Part shown: piece by piece, positions 35,924 through 45,022 of the stretch
How positions within the stretch are numbered: position 1 is the first letter of the stretch
Layout: each line of letters opens with the position of its first letter
The notes under the pieces: model-generated
What the model saw: the letters and a program-made list of their open reading frames with translations, nothing else
Told to the model about the DNA's origin: nothing
Database searches by the model: none
Translations under genes and position numbers: made by a program
From: Pseudomonas sp. LD120
Lineage (GTDB): Bacteria; Pseudomonadota; Gammaproteobacteria; Pseudomonadales; Pseudomonadaceae
Direction of reading: 5' to 3'
DNA length: 64,000 nt
NCBI RefSeq assembly: GCF_009861525.1
Contig: NZ_WVHL01000003.1
Coordinates: 558,001 to 622,000, forward strand

Positions 35924-36465
35924 GCAGCCTGTCCGTCTACCACGTTTCCAGCCCGGACCTGCCGAACAAGGTTCTGACCCACTTCGATGACATCGCTGCG
36001 ACCCTGGCCGAGCAAGGTATCCGTTTCGATCGTTGGCAAGCCACGACCCGGATCGAGCCAGGAGCCAGCGAGGAGCATGTGATCGCAGCCTACCAGGCGC
36101 AGATCGAGCAACTGATGACTGAGCGTGGATGCGTCTCGGTGGATGTGCTCAGTCTTGACGGCCAGCATCCGCAAAAAGCCGAGTTACGTGCTCAGTATCT
36201 TGACGAACACCGGCATGGCGAGGATGAAGTGCGTTTTTTTGTTGCCGGCCGTGGTTTGTTCAACCTGCACATCGATGATTATGTATACGCAGTGCTGTGC
36301 GAAAAGAATGACCTGATCTCAGTGCCGGCGGGCACCGCCCATTGGTTCGATATGGGGGAACAGCCGTACCTGGTTGCCATTCGTCTGTTCAAAAACCCCC
36401 AGGGGTGGGTCGCGAACCTTACCGGCGACGCGATCGCCAGCCAGTTTCCACGTCTGGAAGACTGA
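35920..36465 (+). CDS. mtnD: Acireductone dioxygenase
   Basis: The 181-residue cupin enzyme of the methionine salvage pathway cleaves acireductone to the 2-keto acid precursor of methionine and formate (iron form). All four metal ligands are seen: His97, His99, Glu103 and His141 (EHRHGEDEVRFFV and GTAHWFDMG). It overlaps the MFS gene. mtnB and mtnC, which commonly flank it in Pseudomonas, are not in this window. Confidence 0.93.
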   Translation: MSSLSVYHVSSPDLPNKVLTHFDDIAATLAEQGIRFDRWQATTRIEPGASEEHVIAAYQAQIEQLMTERGCVSVDVLSLDGQHPQKAELRAQYLDEHRHGEDEVRFFVAGRGLFNLHIDDYVYAVLCEKNDLISVPAGTAHWFDMGEQPYLVAIRLFKNPQGWVANLTGDAIASQFPRLED

Positions 36466-36476
36466 GCCTGAGGCAA

Positions 36477-36511
36477 TCGGGCCGGATCCACGCAAGGTGA
36501 GGCCGGCCCGA
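36477..36511. terminator. Terminator between mtnD and the DUF3509 gene
   Basis: TCGGGCCGG (36477-36485) and CCGGCCCGA (36503-36511) pair perfectly around a 17-base loop between the convergent genes. Confidence 0.55.
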
Positions 36512-36531
36512 ACGCCTGAATCGAAAGCAAC

Positions 36532-36810
36532 TTACGCGGAGTGGTAAGTCGGCAGGGCAAAGCGGTTCTGGCTCTGCAGCATCGAAATTTGTGGCAACTC
36601 GCTGGCCTGTTCGGCCAAATCACGACGAATTGCACTGATGACCCAAGACAGTTGGTCCGCGGCGTGCAGTTGTGCATATGAAATCGAGCGCTTGAACTGT
36701 TTGCCCTCACTGTTGCGCAGGGTGAGCAAGATGCCGCCGTCTGGGCGCGGCTGGGTGGTCACTTCGAAGTTGGAGAACAGGGAAGAAAACTTTTCTTGGA
36801 TCAGGCTCAT
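36532..36810 (-). CDS. DUF3509-type small protein
   Basis: The 92-residue protein looks like the DUF3509 family, small proteins common in Pseudomonas: an N-terminal VTTQPRPDGGILLTLRN strand pair, then RSISYAQLH and an amphipathic helix (VISAIRRDLAEQ). No signal peptide or membrane segment. Function unknown. Convergent with mtnD. Confidence 0.8.
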   Translation of the reverse strand: MSLIQEKFSSLFSNFEVTTQPRPDGGILLTLRNSEGKQFKRSISYAQLHAADQLSWVISAIRRDLAEQASELPQISMLQSQNRFALPTYHSA

Positions 36811-37493
36811 GTCTATCAGCTCCGTTAGCTCTTGAAGGGCAAGCGTGGAGTGATAGGTGCAGTGATTGTGCCACTATGGTTGTTTTTAAATATCCTTAAA
36901 AAACAATAACTTATTATTTTTTTTGTTTTCTGATTTCGTGCATATTGCATGAATGGCCATCGTGCATCTTGCATTTTGCAGGTTTTGACTGGCTCGGTGC
37001 CTGTGCTGCGTGCAACGTTGTGACCGCAGGGGTGGGGAGAAAATTCAACCGAGGATGCAGGGGGCGCTGCATCCTGCACTGAGCGGCTGAGGAGAGATAC
37101 AAAAGTTTGCAAAAACCCCATGTACAGGCTTGCAATGGCTGACGTACTTTCAGCCTGTCACGCGGTGTCATCAGGGGCTCGGCAACCTGGCTTGAAGCAC
37201 TTGAGGCCGCGTTTGTGCGACATGGAATGTGTTGCGGCGCGATCAACCATCGCGCCCGACCGATAATAAAAAATAGGACGCCCTCCATGAACGGTTTCAC
37301 CGCACTAGCGCCGGCGTTGTCAGCCGCGGCTAACGTGCCCTGCCTTTATTCCCTCCCGGGTACGCCCCACCCTAGTTGTTTGCCGCCGGCCCAAGCCTGG
37401 GTTACCCCTCCCGGTTGAGTGTCGTGCCGCCTGTTGCCAACGCCCAGCCGGCCAGGTTTGGGCACAGACCTTTGTTGTCGAACCGGAGCACGC
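36811..37493. other. 683 bp non-coding stretch with repeats and a hairpin
   Basis: No convincing gene is present. It holds an AT-rich tract (36875-36935), the direct repeat CGTGCATATTGCAT (36937-36950) and CGTGCATCTTGCAT (36961-36974), and the stem AGGATGCAG/CTGCATCCT (37052-37060, 37067-37075). It may be the long leader of the acyl-CoA synthetase gene or hold a small RNA. Neither is proven. Confidence 0.45.
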
Positions 37494-39332
37494 ATGAACA
37501 AGCATAAGAGCGACATGATCACCTGGGGCATGATGCTGCGTAAGCTGCCAACGATTGCCAAAGCACTGCCACGAGTGGTGCGGGGCATGAAAGCGGGGAA
37601 TATCGAGAAGCCGGATCAGCCTTGCGGCCTGGGCTGGAGTTTCGAGCGGGCGACCTTGCGTAATCCCGATGGGCCGGCCTTGCTCTATGGTGAGCGGGTG
37701 CTCAGTTATACCCAGGTCAATCAATGGGCCAATCGCATCGCGGCTTACCTGCAAGAGCAGGGGATTGGTAAGGGCGATGTGCTGGCGATCTTCATCGAGA
37801 ATCGCCCTGAATTGCTGGTGACGGTATTGGCGGTGGCCAAGCTCGGTGGGATCTGCGCGATGGTTAACACCGCGCAAACCCAAAGCGTGCTGGTGCACAG
37901 CCTGGAGTTGGTTAAACCGGTAGGAATCATGGTCGGCGCAGAGCTGTTGGCGGCCTATTCGGCGGTGCGTGATCAGGTGGATATCGAGCCGGCTCGTACC
38001 TGGTTCGTGGCCGACCAGGACACTTTCGTCGACCCCGGACCGACTCCGGATGGCCTGGTCAACCTGATGGCCGAGAGCGCCGGTTATCCAGCGGACAATC
38101 TGGTGCAGGCCCAGCGCGTCTTCTTCAACGACCCTTGCTTCTATATCTATACGTCCGGCACCACGGGTCTGCCCAAGGCGGGGATTTTCAAGCATGGGCG
38201 CTGGATGCGCACCTGCGCCGGGTTCGGCACCATCGCTCTGGATATGCAGCCTGGCGACGTGGTGTATTGCACCTTGCCGCTGTACCACGCCACCGGGCTG
38301 TGTGTGTGCTGGGGCTCGGCCATCACCGGCGCCTCGGGGTTCGCCATTCGCCGTAAGTTCAGCGCCAGTCAGTTCTGGGAGGATGCGCGTCGCTTCAAGG
38401 CGACGACTGTGGGTTATGTCGGTGAACTATGCCGTTACCTGATCGATCAACCGAGCAGCACCCACGACACGGATCATGGTGTGCTGAAGATGATCGGCAA
38501 TGGTCTGCGTCCGGGCGTCTGGAGCGAGTTCAAGCAGCGTTTCGGTGTCGGTCATATCTGTGAGTTGTACGCGGCCAGCGACGGCAATATCGGTTTCAGC
38601 AATATCCTCAACTTTGACAACACCGTGGGGTTTTCCCTGATCCCTTGGGCGCTGGTGGAGTACGCCCACGACACCGGGGCTCCAGTGCGTAACAGCCAAG
38701 GGTTCATGCAGAAGGTGGCCAAGGGTGGGCAAGGCTTGTTGTTGGCGAAAATCGACGACAAGGCGCCTCTGGACGGTTACACCGATCCGCAGAAGAACCT
38801 TAAGGTGATCCTCAACGATGTGTTCGAGAAAGGTGACAGCTATTTCAATACCGGCGACCTGCTACGGGACATTGGTTTTGGGCATGTGCAGTTTGTCGAT
38901 CGCCTGGGAGACACCTATCGCTGGAAGGGCGAGAACGTCTCCACGACCGAGGTGGAGAACATTTTTTTGGGGTATCCGCAGATCACCGAAGTAGTGGCCT
39001 ACGGTGTTGAAGTCCATAACACCAACGGTCGAGCGGGGATGGTGGCGATCACCCCGGCGGAGTCATTGGCGACCCTGGATTTCAGCGCCCTGCTGCAGTT
39101 TGCCCGACAACAACTGCCGGCTTACGCGGTGCCGCTGTTTCTGCGGATCAAGGTGAAGATGGATACCACAGGCACCTTCAAGTACCAGAAGAGCCGCCTC
39201 AAGGAGCAGGCCTTCGACCCTGAACAGACTGGAGATGACCCGGTCTACGCCTGGCTGCCGGGGACGGACACCTATGTGCGCTTGACCCCGCAGATTTTTG
39301 CGCAGATCCAGGCCGGGCAGTTGCGTTATTGA
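37494..39332 (+). CDS. Long-chain acyl-CoA synthetase (FATP-like)
   Basis: The 612-residue AMP-forming ligase has the P-loop YIYTSGTTGLPKAG (about 215-228), the adenylate motif YAASDGN, the GDLLRDIGFGHVQFVDRLGD hinge (about 460-480) and WKGENVST. This is the fatty acid transport protein/very-long-chain branch rather than classical FadD. It activates fatty acids for degradation or lipid synthesis. Start at the ATG at 37494 (MNKHKSDMIT). The long non-coding region upstream suggests its own promoter. Confidence 0.88.
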   Translation: MNKHKSDMITWGMMLRKLPTIAKALPRVVRGMKAGNIEKPDQPCGLGWSFERATLRNPDGPALLYGERVLSYTQVNQWANRIAAYLQEQGIGKGDVLAIFIENRPELLVTVLAVAKLGGICAMVNTAQTQSVLVHSLELVKPVGIMVGAELLAAYSAVRDQVDIEPARTWFVADQDTFVDPGPTPDGLVNLMAESAGYPADNLVQAQRVFFNDPCFYIYTSGTTGLPKAGIFKHGRWMRTCAGFGTIALDMQPGDVVYCTLPLYHATGLCVCWGSAITGASGFAIRRKFSASQFWEDARRFKATTVGYVGELCRYLIDQPSSTHDTDHGVLKMIGNGLRPGVWSEFKQRFGVGHICELYAASDGNIGFSNILNFDNTVGFSLIPWALVEYAHDTGAPVRNSQGFMQKVAKGGQGLLLAKIDDKAPLDGYTDPQKNLKVILNDVFEKGDSYFNTGDLLRDIGFGHVQFVDRLGDTYRWKGENVSTTEVENIFLGYPQITEVVAYGVEVHNTNGRAGMVAITPAESLATLDFSALLQFARQQLPAYAVPLFLRIKVKMDTTGTFKYQKSRLKEQAFDPEQTGDDPVYAWLPGTDTYVRLTPQIFAQIQAGQLRY

Positions 39333-39429
39333 TTCTGCCTATGACAGTACTTGGGAAAAAAGGGATGACAGGCGGCGACCGGCTTGGGGAAACTAGCGCC
39401 TTTCCGATTGGCCGAACCTGGAGTTTCCG

Positions 39430-39954
39430 ATGACCGACAAAAGCCGCCAGATGACTGAAGACGAGGCTGCCCAGTTTGTCGAACAGGTGTTCAACGTAGC
39501 CCGCCAGGGCGATGCCCAGATGCTCGATAAGCTTGCGGCCGGCGGTCTGCCGGTCAACTTGCGTAATCACAAGGGCGACACGCTGCTGATGCTGGCCGCC
39601 TATCACGGGCACGTGGACGCGGTGCAGGTGCTGCTCAAGCACAAGGCTGATCCCGAGATTCGTAACGATAATGGCCAGAGCCCAATTGCCGGTGCCGCCT
39701 TCAAGGGGGATCTGGCTGTAGTTAAGGCTCTGGTGCAGGGAGGGGCGCAGGTGGAAGGTTCGTCTTTTGACGGGCGTACTGCGCTAATGATGGCAGCGAT
39801 GTTCAATCGCACCGAGATTGTGACCTACCTGATCAGTCAGGGGGCCGATCCCAAGGCCCGTGATGCCAATGGCGTCAGTGCCCTGGAAGCGGCCAAGACC
39901 ATGGGCGCGGTGGACACCACGGCGCAACTGGAGAAACTTCTGGCCGGCGGCTAA
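39430..39954 (+). CDS. Ankyrin repeat protein
   Basis: The 174-residue protein has four ankyrin repeats between about residues 38 and 165 (for example GDTLLMLAAYHGHVDAVQVL and GRTALMMAAMFNRTEIVTYL). There is no signal peptide. The repeats suggest a protein-binding role. In Pseudomonas some such genes sit near catalase, but here the neighbours are an acyl-CoA synthetase and a protein of unknown function. Confidence 0.88.
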   Translation: MTDKSRQMTEDEAAQFVEQVFNVARQGDAQMLDKLAAGGLPVNLRNHKGDTLLMLAAYHGHVDAVQVLLKHKADPEIRNDNGQSPIAGAAFKGDLAVVKALVQGGAQVEGSSFDGRTALMMAAMFNRTEIVTYLISQGADPKARDANGVSALEAAKTMGAVDTTAQLEKLLAGG

Positions 39955-40062
39955 GAGGAAAGGGCCGCGAGGGAGCATGGCCTTCGTCCCGGTGATAGGT
40001 CTGGCTAGCCACTTTAGGCTATCCTTCGCGCCCTTGAATTTCCTTGCCTTCAGGATGCGCCC

Positions 40063-40593
40063 ATGAAAACCGCCCTCATCGAACTCATCAGCAAAATCAG
40101 CTCCGGGTGCATGGGCGATGCCGAGATCCTGCGCATCGCCGATGAAGCAGCCCAGGCTTATGCCGATCCACAGGCATTCTTGGCGGCCAATCCGGACGTC
40201 AACTATGACGACAGCTTCCCCATTCCATTGGGCGAGTGGGTGGTGGTGGGCAGTCTGCCGGAGACGGTGCTGTTTCAGGCCGATACCTATGTCGATTTGT
40301 TCGCACAGATCGTTGCGTCTTTCGGCAAGGGCGTGTCCTTCAATATCAAACCCAAACAATTGGCGAAGATCGAAGCGCTGACGGCGTTGAATCGCATCCA
40401 GATCCAGATGGCCAGTATGAATCCGGAAAACGGCGGTTATGTGCTGATGAATTTCAGTCAGTTGCTGGATGACGAACTGCAGATGGTGCTGGTCTATGGC
40501 AATGACCTGCCGCGGGTGCTGGAACTGTGCGCGGAGGTCGGTATTGCGGCCGCGCCAGCGCTGGAGGCACTGAAAGTTGCCGTGCATGTCTGA
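40063..40593 (+). CDS. Acidic cytosolic protein of unknown function
   Basis: I do not recognise this 176-residue protein. It has no signal peptide or long hydrophobic segment, is acidic, and seems to be alpha/beta with several short strands (GEWVVVGSLPETVLFQA, DELQMVLVYGN). The ATG at 40063 is well placed. It is followed by a small membrane gene 86 bp downstream. Codon use looks native. Confidence 0.6.
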   Translation: MKTALIELISKISSGCMGDAEILRIADEAAQAYADPQAFLAANPDVNYDDSFPIPLGEWVVVGSLPETVLFQADTYVDLFAQIVASFGKGVSFNIKPKQLAKIEALTALNRIQIQMASMNPENGGYVLMNFSQLLDDELQMVLVYGNDLPRVLELCAEVGIAAAPALEALKVAVHV

Positions 40594-40678
40594 AGGGCGT
40601 CCAGCTCTTCAATAAAACGGAACCCTGATTCAGCGCGACTATCCTAAAGAGGCAGACCACCATTTTGGGAGCGACACC

Positions 40679-40870
40679 ATGGGTTCAACGTTTAATGGCC
40701 TCGTTGGCCTGATCATTCTGGTCCTGGATATCTGGGCCATCATCAACGTGCTGAAAAGTGGCACCGAAACCGGGATGAAGATCCTTTGGGTGCTGCTGAT
40801 CCTCTTCCTTCCTGTGCTGGGGTTGGTCATCTGGGCCGTCGCTGGGCCCCGAGGCAATGTGCGGCTCTGA
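40679..40870 (+). CDS. Small membrane protein with PLDc_N-like domain
   Basis: The 63-residue protein is two membrane helices (about 7-25 and 34-54) joined by a short loop (LKSGTETGMK). The pattern and the PVLGLVIWAVAGPR ending resemble the N-terminal PLDc_N module seen alone in many small bacterial proteins. Function unknown. A strong terminator lies downstream. Confidence 0.72.
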   Translation: MGSTFNGLVGLIILVLDIWAIINVLKSGTETGMKILWVLLILFLPVLGLVIWAVAGPRGNVRL

Positions 40871-40916
40871 GCCATGACAAGGATGTAGACACTCAGTCAT
40901 TGCTTTGCGAACAGTG

Positions 40917-40939
40917 AAAAGGGCCCAAGGCCCTTTTTT
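40917..40939 (+). terminator. Terminator after the PLDc_N-like gene
   Basis: AAAAGGGCC-CAA-GGCCCTTTT with a run of T. It lies at the start of a 334 bp stretch (40871-41204) in which I see nothing else definite except room for the promoter of the next gene. Confidence 0.9.
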
Positions 40940-41204
40940 GTGACTAAATATACGTTGAACATAATTTTCACAGACGCTCTAAGACAATTCGTCAGCGCTT
41001 TTTCCTCGCCTTAATTCCCTGCAATTTCTTGCTCTAGAGCTGTTGGCAGTGAGATTAGCTGTGCCACCCACTAATCAATGGCAAAGCCTCAGGTGATCGT
41101 GCAACATTTGCGCTCCGCGCCCCCCTCGTCGCCCTAGTGGCAATAAGAGGGCAGAACGCAGCTGTATTCATGCAACTTAAACTTCCAATGGGTCCTTAAA
41201 CGAC

Positions 41205-43292
41205 ATGGCAAACTCGGATGCCCTGAGTCAGCAGCGATCCTCGAATCGCCTGCTGCAACCGACCGTTAAATCCCATCTGTCCTACACGCTGTTGTGTGCG
41301 CTGGTCATGATGGTGATGTTCTCTTTGTTGCGCGTCGCACTGCTGATGTACAACCGCGAGATGATTCTCGATACACCTGCTTCGACCTTCCTCGAGGCGT
41401 TTGCCAATGGGCTGCGTTTTGACCTGCGGCTGGTGGTTTATCTGAGCGTACCGCTGTTGCTGGCATTGTTCAGTGCGCAGGCCATGGCGGCTCGCGGGAT
41501 GTTGCGCTTCTGGTTGACGCTCACCTCCAGTATTGCGCTGTTCCTTGGCCTGATGGAGATGGATTTTTACCGTGAGTTTCACCAGCGCCTCAACGGCCTG
41601 GTGTTTCAGTATGTGAAGGAAGATCCGAAGACCGTAATGAGCATGCTCTGGTACGGCTTCCCTGTCGTTCGCTATCTGCTGGCCTGGGCCGTGGGGACTT
41701 GGGTGCTAAGCCTGGCATTCAAGGGCGCCGATCGCGCGACCCGGCCACGTGGTCCGTTCAGTGGTGGCAGTGTCAGCAGCCGTCAGGTTGCGCCCTGGTA
41801 CGCGCGTATCGCAGTGTTCATGGTCTGTCTGCTGATCTGCGTGGCGGCCGCTCGTGGCACTTTGCGCCAGGGGCCTCCGATGCGCTGGGGTGACGTTTAC
41901 ACCACCGAGTCGAACTTTGCCAACCAGTTGGGCCTCAACGGTACGCTGCAATTGATCGCAGCCGCCAAGGACCGCTTCTCCGAAGACCGAACCAATATCT
42001 GGAAAGCGACTCTGCCACAGCCGTTGGCTCAGCAGACCGTGCGCGACATGTTGCTGGTCCCCAGTGACAAGCTGGTGGATGCGGACATTGCAGCCGTGCG
42101 CCGTACCTACACGCCAGATGCCGACAAGACGCTGCCGATCAAAAACGTCGTGGTAATCCTGATGGAAAGCTTTGCCGGGCATTCGGTAGGCGCCCTGGGA
42201 CGTCCTGGGGAGATCACTCCCTACTTCGACAAGCTGTCTAAGGAAGGGCTGCTGTTTGACCGATTCTTCTCCAACGGTACCCACACCCACCAGGGCATGT
42301 TCGCCACCATGGCCTGCTTCCCCAACCTGCCGGGTTTCGAATACCTGATGCAGACTCCGGAAGGCAGCCACAAGCTGTCTGGCCTGCCGCAGTTGCTCAG
42401 CGCCCGCAAGTATGACGATGTGTATGTCTACAACGGTGATTTTGCCTGGGACAACCAGTCGGGTTTCTTTAGCAATCAGGGCATGACAAACTTCATTGGT
42501 CGCAATGACTTCGTCAATCCGGTGTTCTCCGACCCGACCTGGGGCGTGTCTGACCAGGACATGTTCAACCGTGGCCTGGAAGAGTTGAAGGCCCGTGAAG
42601 GCAAAGGGCCGTTCTACGCCCTGCTGCAGACCCTGTCCAACCACACTCCGTATGCATTGCCGACGCCATTGCCAGTGGAGAAGGTCACCGACCGCGGTAG
42701 CCTCAATGAGCACTTGACCGCCATGCGCTACTCCGACTGGGCGTTGGGCCAGTTCTTCGAGAAGGCGAGCAAGGAGCCGTACTTCAAGGAGACGCTGTTC
42801 GTCGTGGTCGGCGATCACGGTTTCGGCAATGAGCAACAGATCACCGAAATGGACCTGGGTCGTTTCAACGTGCCGATGCTGATGATTGCACCCGGCATTC
42901 AGGAGAAGTTCGGCCAGCGCGACCACACCGTGGGCACGCAGATCGATATCGTGCCCACCATCATGGGGCGCCTCGGTGGCGATGTGTTGCACCAGTGTTG
43001 GGGGCGTGACCTGCTCAACCTGCCCGAAGGCGACAAGGGTTTTGGCGTGATCAAACCGTCGGGCAGCGATCAGACTGTGGCGTTGTTGACCGCTGACCGG
43101 GTGCTGGTTCTGCCCAAGGAAATGCCACCCAGGCTTTATAAGTACGAGCTTGGCGCAACGCCGGGAGGCGAGTTGATTTCCGCGTCCGCCGATGAAGCAC
43201 AGCTCAAGCAGAAGCTTGAGTCCTTCCTGCAAACGGCGACCAAGAGTCTGATCGACAACACAGCCGGTGTGGTCAACGGCAAGCCGGATTGA
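41205..43292 (+). CDS. LTA-synthase-like membrane sulfatase-fold transferase
   Basis: The 695-residue protein has four to five membrane helices (from about 26 to 220) and a periplasmic alkaline-phosphatase-fold domain (from about 312). Metal-site residues appear in ILMESFAGHS (Glu321), the nucleophile Thr359 or Thr361 in SNGTHTHQG, and VVGDHGFG near 540. Such enzymes move phosphoglycerol or phosphoethanolamine to a sugar or lipid acceptor, for example periplasmic glucans. The acceptor is unknown. It is a single gene with its own terminator. Confidence 0.87.
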   Translation: MANSDALSQQRSSNRLLQPTVKSHLSYTLLCALVMMVMFSLLRVALLMYNREMILDTPASTFLEAFANGLRFDLRLVVYLSVPLLLALFSAQAMAARGMLRFWLTLTSSIALFLGLMEMDFYREFHQRLNGLVFQYVKEDPKTVMSMLWYGFPVVRYLLAWAVGTWVLSLAFKGADRATRPRGPFSGGSVSSRQVAPWYARIAVFMVCLLICVAAARGTLRQGPPMRWGDVYTTESNFANQLGLNGTLQLIAAAKDRFSEDRTNIWKATLPQPLAQQTVRDMLLVPSDKLVDADIAAVRRTYTPDADKTLPIKNVVVILMESFAGHSVGALGRPGEITPYFDKLSKEGLLFDRFFSNGTHTHQGMFATMACFPNLPGFEYLMQTPEGSHKLSGLPQLLSARKYDDVYVYNGDFAWDNQSGFFSNQGMTNFIGRNDFVNPVFSDPTWGVSDQDMFNRGLEELKAREGKGPFYALLQTLSNHTPYALPTPLPVEKVTDRGSLNEHLTAMRYSDWALGQFFEKASKEPYFKETLFVVVGDHGFGNEQQITEMDLGRFNVPMLMIAPGIQEKFGQRDHTVGTQIDIVPTIMGRLGGDVLHQCWGRDLLNLPEGDKGFGVIKPSGSDQTVALLTADRVLVLPKEMPPRLYKYELGATPGGELISASADEAQLKQKLESFLQTATKSLIDNTAGVVNGKPD

Positions 43293-43332
43293 TCATGGGG
43301 CTGGCCAGCTCGTAAGGCTGGCCCTGTTCGAC

Positions 43333-43357
43333 AAAGCACCCCAACAGGGGTGCTTTT
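43333..43357 (+). terminator. Terminator after the LTA-synthase-like gene
   Basis: AAAGCACCCC (43333-43342) pairs with GGGGTGCTTTT (43347-43357) around AACA. It isolates the fimbrial locus from the upstream gene. Confidence 0.9.
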
Positions 43358-43632
43358 GCGTTTTGTGCAGCGCAAAGCTCTACCGGTGGCTCTAGAGCTT
43401 TCTGTATTTCTTGAGAAAAATTTCTGAGTCTTTAGTCGATTTCTTGGTTCTCTTTCGGAAGGTTCCTGTTTTTTAGGAATCATCTGATTTCTCCCATTGC
43501 CTCAGACTGCAATGATCTGCATCCGCTTCGGCCCGGACGGATACGCGCAGCACTCCAGACCTGGCACGCAGCATTGATTATTGAATGGTGTGATTGGCAG
43601 TACGCCATGACAATGGGTAAATGGAGAGTTAG
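43358..43632. promoter_or_regulatory. Leader of the fimbrial locus
   Basis: This gene-less AT-richer stretch must carry the fimbrial promoter. I see no confident -10/-35 pair. A TGGCACG at 43562 resembles a -24 box but no proper -12 follows. GGAGAG lies 5 bases before the pilin ATG. Confidence 0.35.
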
Positions 43633-44172
43633 ATGAAAAAGGTTTCTTTGCTCGCAGCTGTTGTATCTAGTTTTTTTTTGGCAGTTAACAGTGCCTTCGC
43701 TCACGACGTTGTTCTTGACTTCAAAGGCAAGGTGACCAAGTCGACATGCGAAATTGAAGGCAGTACAGAGGGGAAACTGACGAAGCTGGTCACGCTAAGT
43801 GATGTAAGTACCAACGCTTTGAGTAAAGTTGGCGATGTTGCGGGCATGCAAGCAGTCGTTATTAAGTTGCAGAAATGTACTGGTACTAAGTTTGAAGCTA
43901 GATTTAACGGTCTGGTACAATCCGTTGATGAAATAACTGGCGCTCTTATTAATAAGTTGGAGAGCTCGTCAAATGGTTCAAATGTTCAGGTGCAATTGCT
44001 GGATTCGCAATATCAGCCGATAAAACTCGGAATTAAAAATACGCCTGTTACCGTGGAAACTGCGGGGGATGAAGCGTCTGTTGGTTTTTATGCTCAGTAC
44101 TTGGCTGCATATGCCTCTGCTACTGCAGGTGAATTCCAGTCGCAAATCATGTTGGACTTCTCGTACGAGTAA
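43633..44172 (+). CDS. Major fimbrial pilin (chaperone-usher class)
   Basis: The 179-residue product has a signal peptide cut after AFA, one Cys pair (TCEIEGS and QKCTG, about residues 38 and 77) and the C-terminal beta-strand SQIMLDFSYE used for donor-strand exchange with chaperone and next subunit. It is the first gene of a four-gene fimbrial set and lies before a strong hairpin, as fits the most abundant subunit. GC is well below the window average. Confidence 0.92.
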   Translation: MKKVSLLAAVVSSFFLAVNSAFAHDVVLDFKGKVTKSTCEIEGSTEGKLTKLVTLSDVSTNALSKVGDVAGMQAVVIKLQKCTGTKFEARFNGLVQSVDEITGALINKLESSSNGSNVQVQLLDSQYQPIKLGIKNTPVTVETAGDEASVGFYAQYLAAYASATAGEFQSQIMLDFSYE

Positions 44173-44179
44173 GTTCATC

Positions 44180-44203
44180 GCCCAGGAGCCTAAGCTCCTG
44201 GGC
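44180..44203 (+). terminator. Hairpin between pilin and chaperone genes
   Basis: GCCCAGGAGC (44180-44189) and GCTCCTGGGC (44194-44203) pair perfectly around CTAA, 8 bases after the pilin stop. There is no T run. Such structures often keep pilin mRNA stable and lower readthrough to the assembly genes. Confidence 0.75.
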
Positions 44204-44211
44204 ATCATCTG

Positions 44212-44967
44212 ATGAGTATTGAGTTAATGCTACTTCGTACCCTTTCTCGACTTGTGTGCGTTTGTGCATGCCTTCTGTTGCCTATGTCTGCTACAGCCAG
44301 CGTGGTGGTTGACAGCACACGGCTTATCTATCCGGCCTTTGAGCGTGAGATCTCCCTTCGATTGAGTAATTCGGGATCGCAGCCAGCGTTGGTCCAGGCT
44401 TGGATCGATGATGGCAACGTTGATGCCAAGCCCGATGATGTGGATGTGCCCTTCGTGGTAACGCCACCTATTGCCCGGATCAATCAAGGTAAGGGGCAGT
44501 CTTTACGAATTGCTCATACACCGGGGGCAGAAATTCCCAAGGATCGCGAGTCGGTGTTCTGGCTCAATGTTCTGGATGTACCACCGTTGCCTTCAGAACA
44601 GGCAAATAATCACATGCAGATGGCGTTTCGTACTCGCCTTAAGTTGTTCTTTCGCCCAGCGAATCTGCCAGGAAGTCCAGTTGAAAGCGCAGAAAACCTG
44701 CAATGGAGTTTGGCTAAATCTGGCAGCTCTAGTGTTTTGAAAGTGCGTAACGATGGAGCTTTTTATGTATCTTTTAGCTCGGTGGAAATAAAGCTCAAGG
44801 ACGGTCGTAGTTTCGAAGTCCAGAGTCACATGCTGGCGCCAAAATCGACTACTGATTTTGCCTTGGATCAGGCGCTGACTTCCTCCGCAATTGATGGGCG
44901 TGTGATTTACCAGTGGATCAATGATTATGGAACCACGGTGCGCGGTGAGAAAAAATTGCACTTTTAG
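44212..44967 (+). CDS. Fimbrial periplasmic chaperone
   Basis: The 251-residue product is a PapD/FimC-type chaperone. It has a signal peptide ending near ATA, the N-terminal domain with ISLRLSNSGSQPALVQAW, a conserved Arg-Lys pair for subunit binding (SRESVFWLNVLDVPP-like segment, here DRESVFWLNV) and a second Ig-like domain. It holds pilin subunits in the periplasm and hands them to the usher. Confidence 0.92.
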   Translation: MSIELMLLRTLSRLVCVCACLLLPMSATASVVVDSTRLIYPAFEREISLRLSNSGSQPALVQAWIDDGNVDAKPDDVDVPFVVTPPIARINQGKGQSLRIAHTPGAEIPKDRESVFWLNVLDVPPLPSEQANNHMQMAFRTRLKLFFRPANLPGSPVESAENLQWSLAKSGSSSVLKVRNDGAFYVSFSSVEIKLKDGRSFEVQSHMLAPKSTTDFALDQALTSSAIDGRVIYQWINDYGTTVRGEKKLHF

Positions 44968-45022
44968 ACAGTGTCCATTTCGCTTGTCGCTTTGTTCACT
45001 ACCCCCGCCTCACGCAACAGCG

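Noticed and set aside
36914..37300. 128-codon open frame on the minus strand
   Set aside because: Composition is unlike a protein (many Cys, Pro and His in no pattern), there is no ribosome site, and it covers the repeat and hairpin of the intergenic region.
43561..43578. Possible sigma54 promoter (TGGCACG) before the pilin gene
   Set aside because: The -12 box is not at the right spacing: no TTGC is found five bases after TGGCAC.
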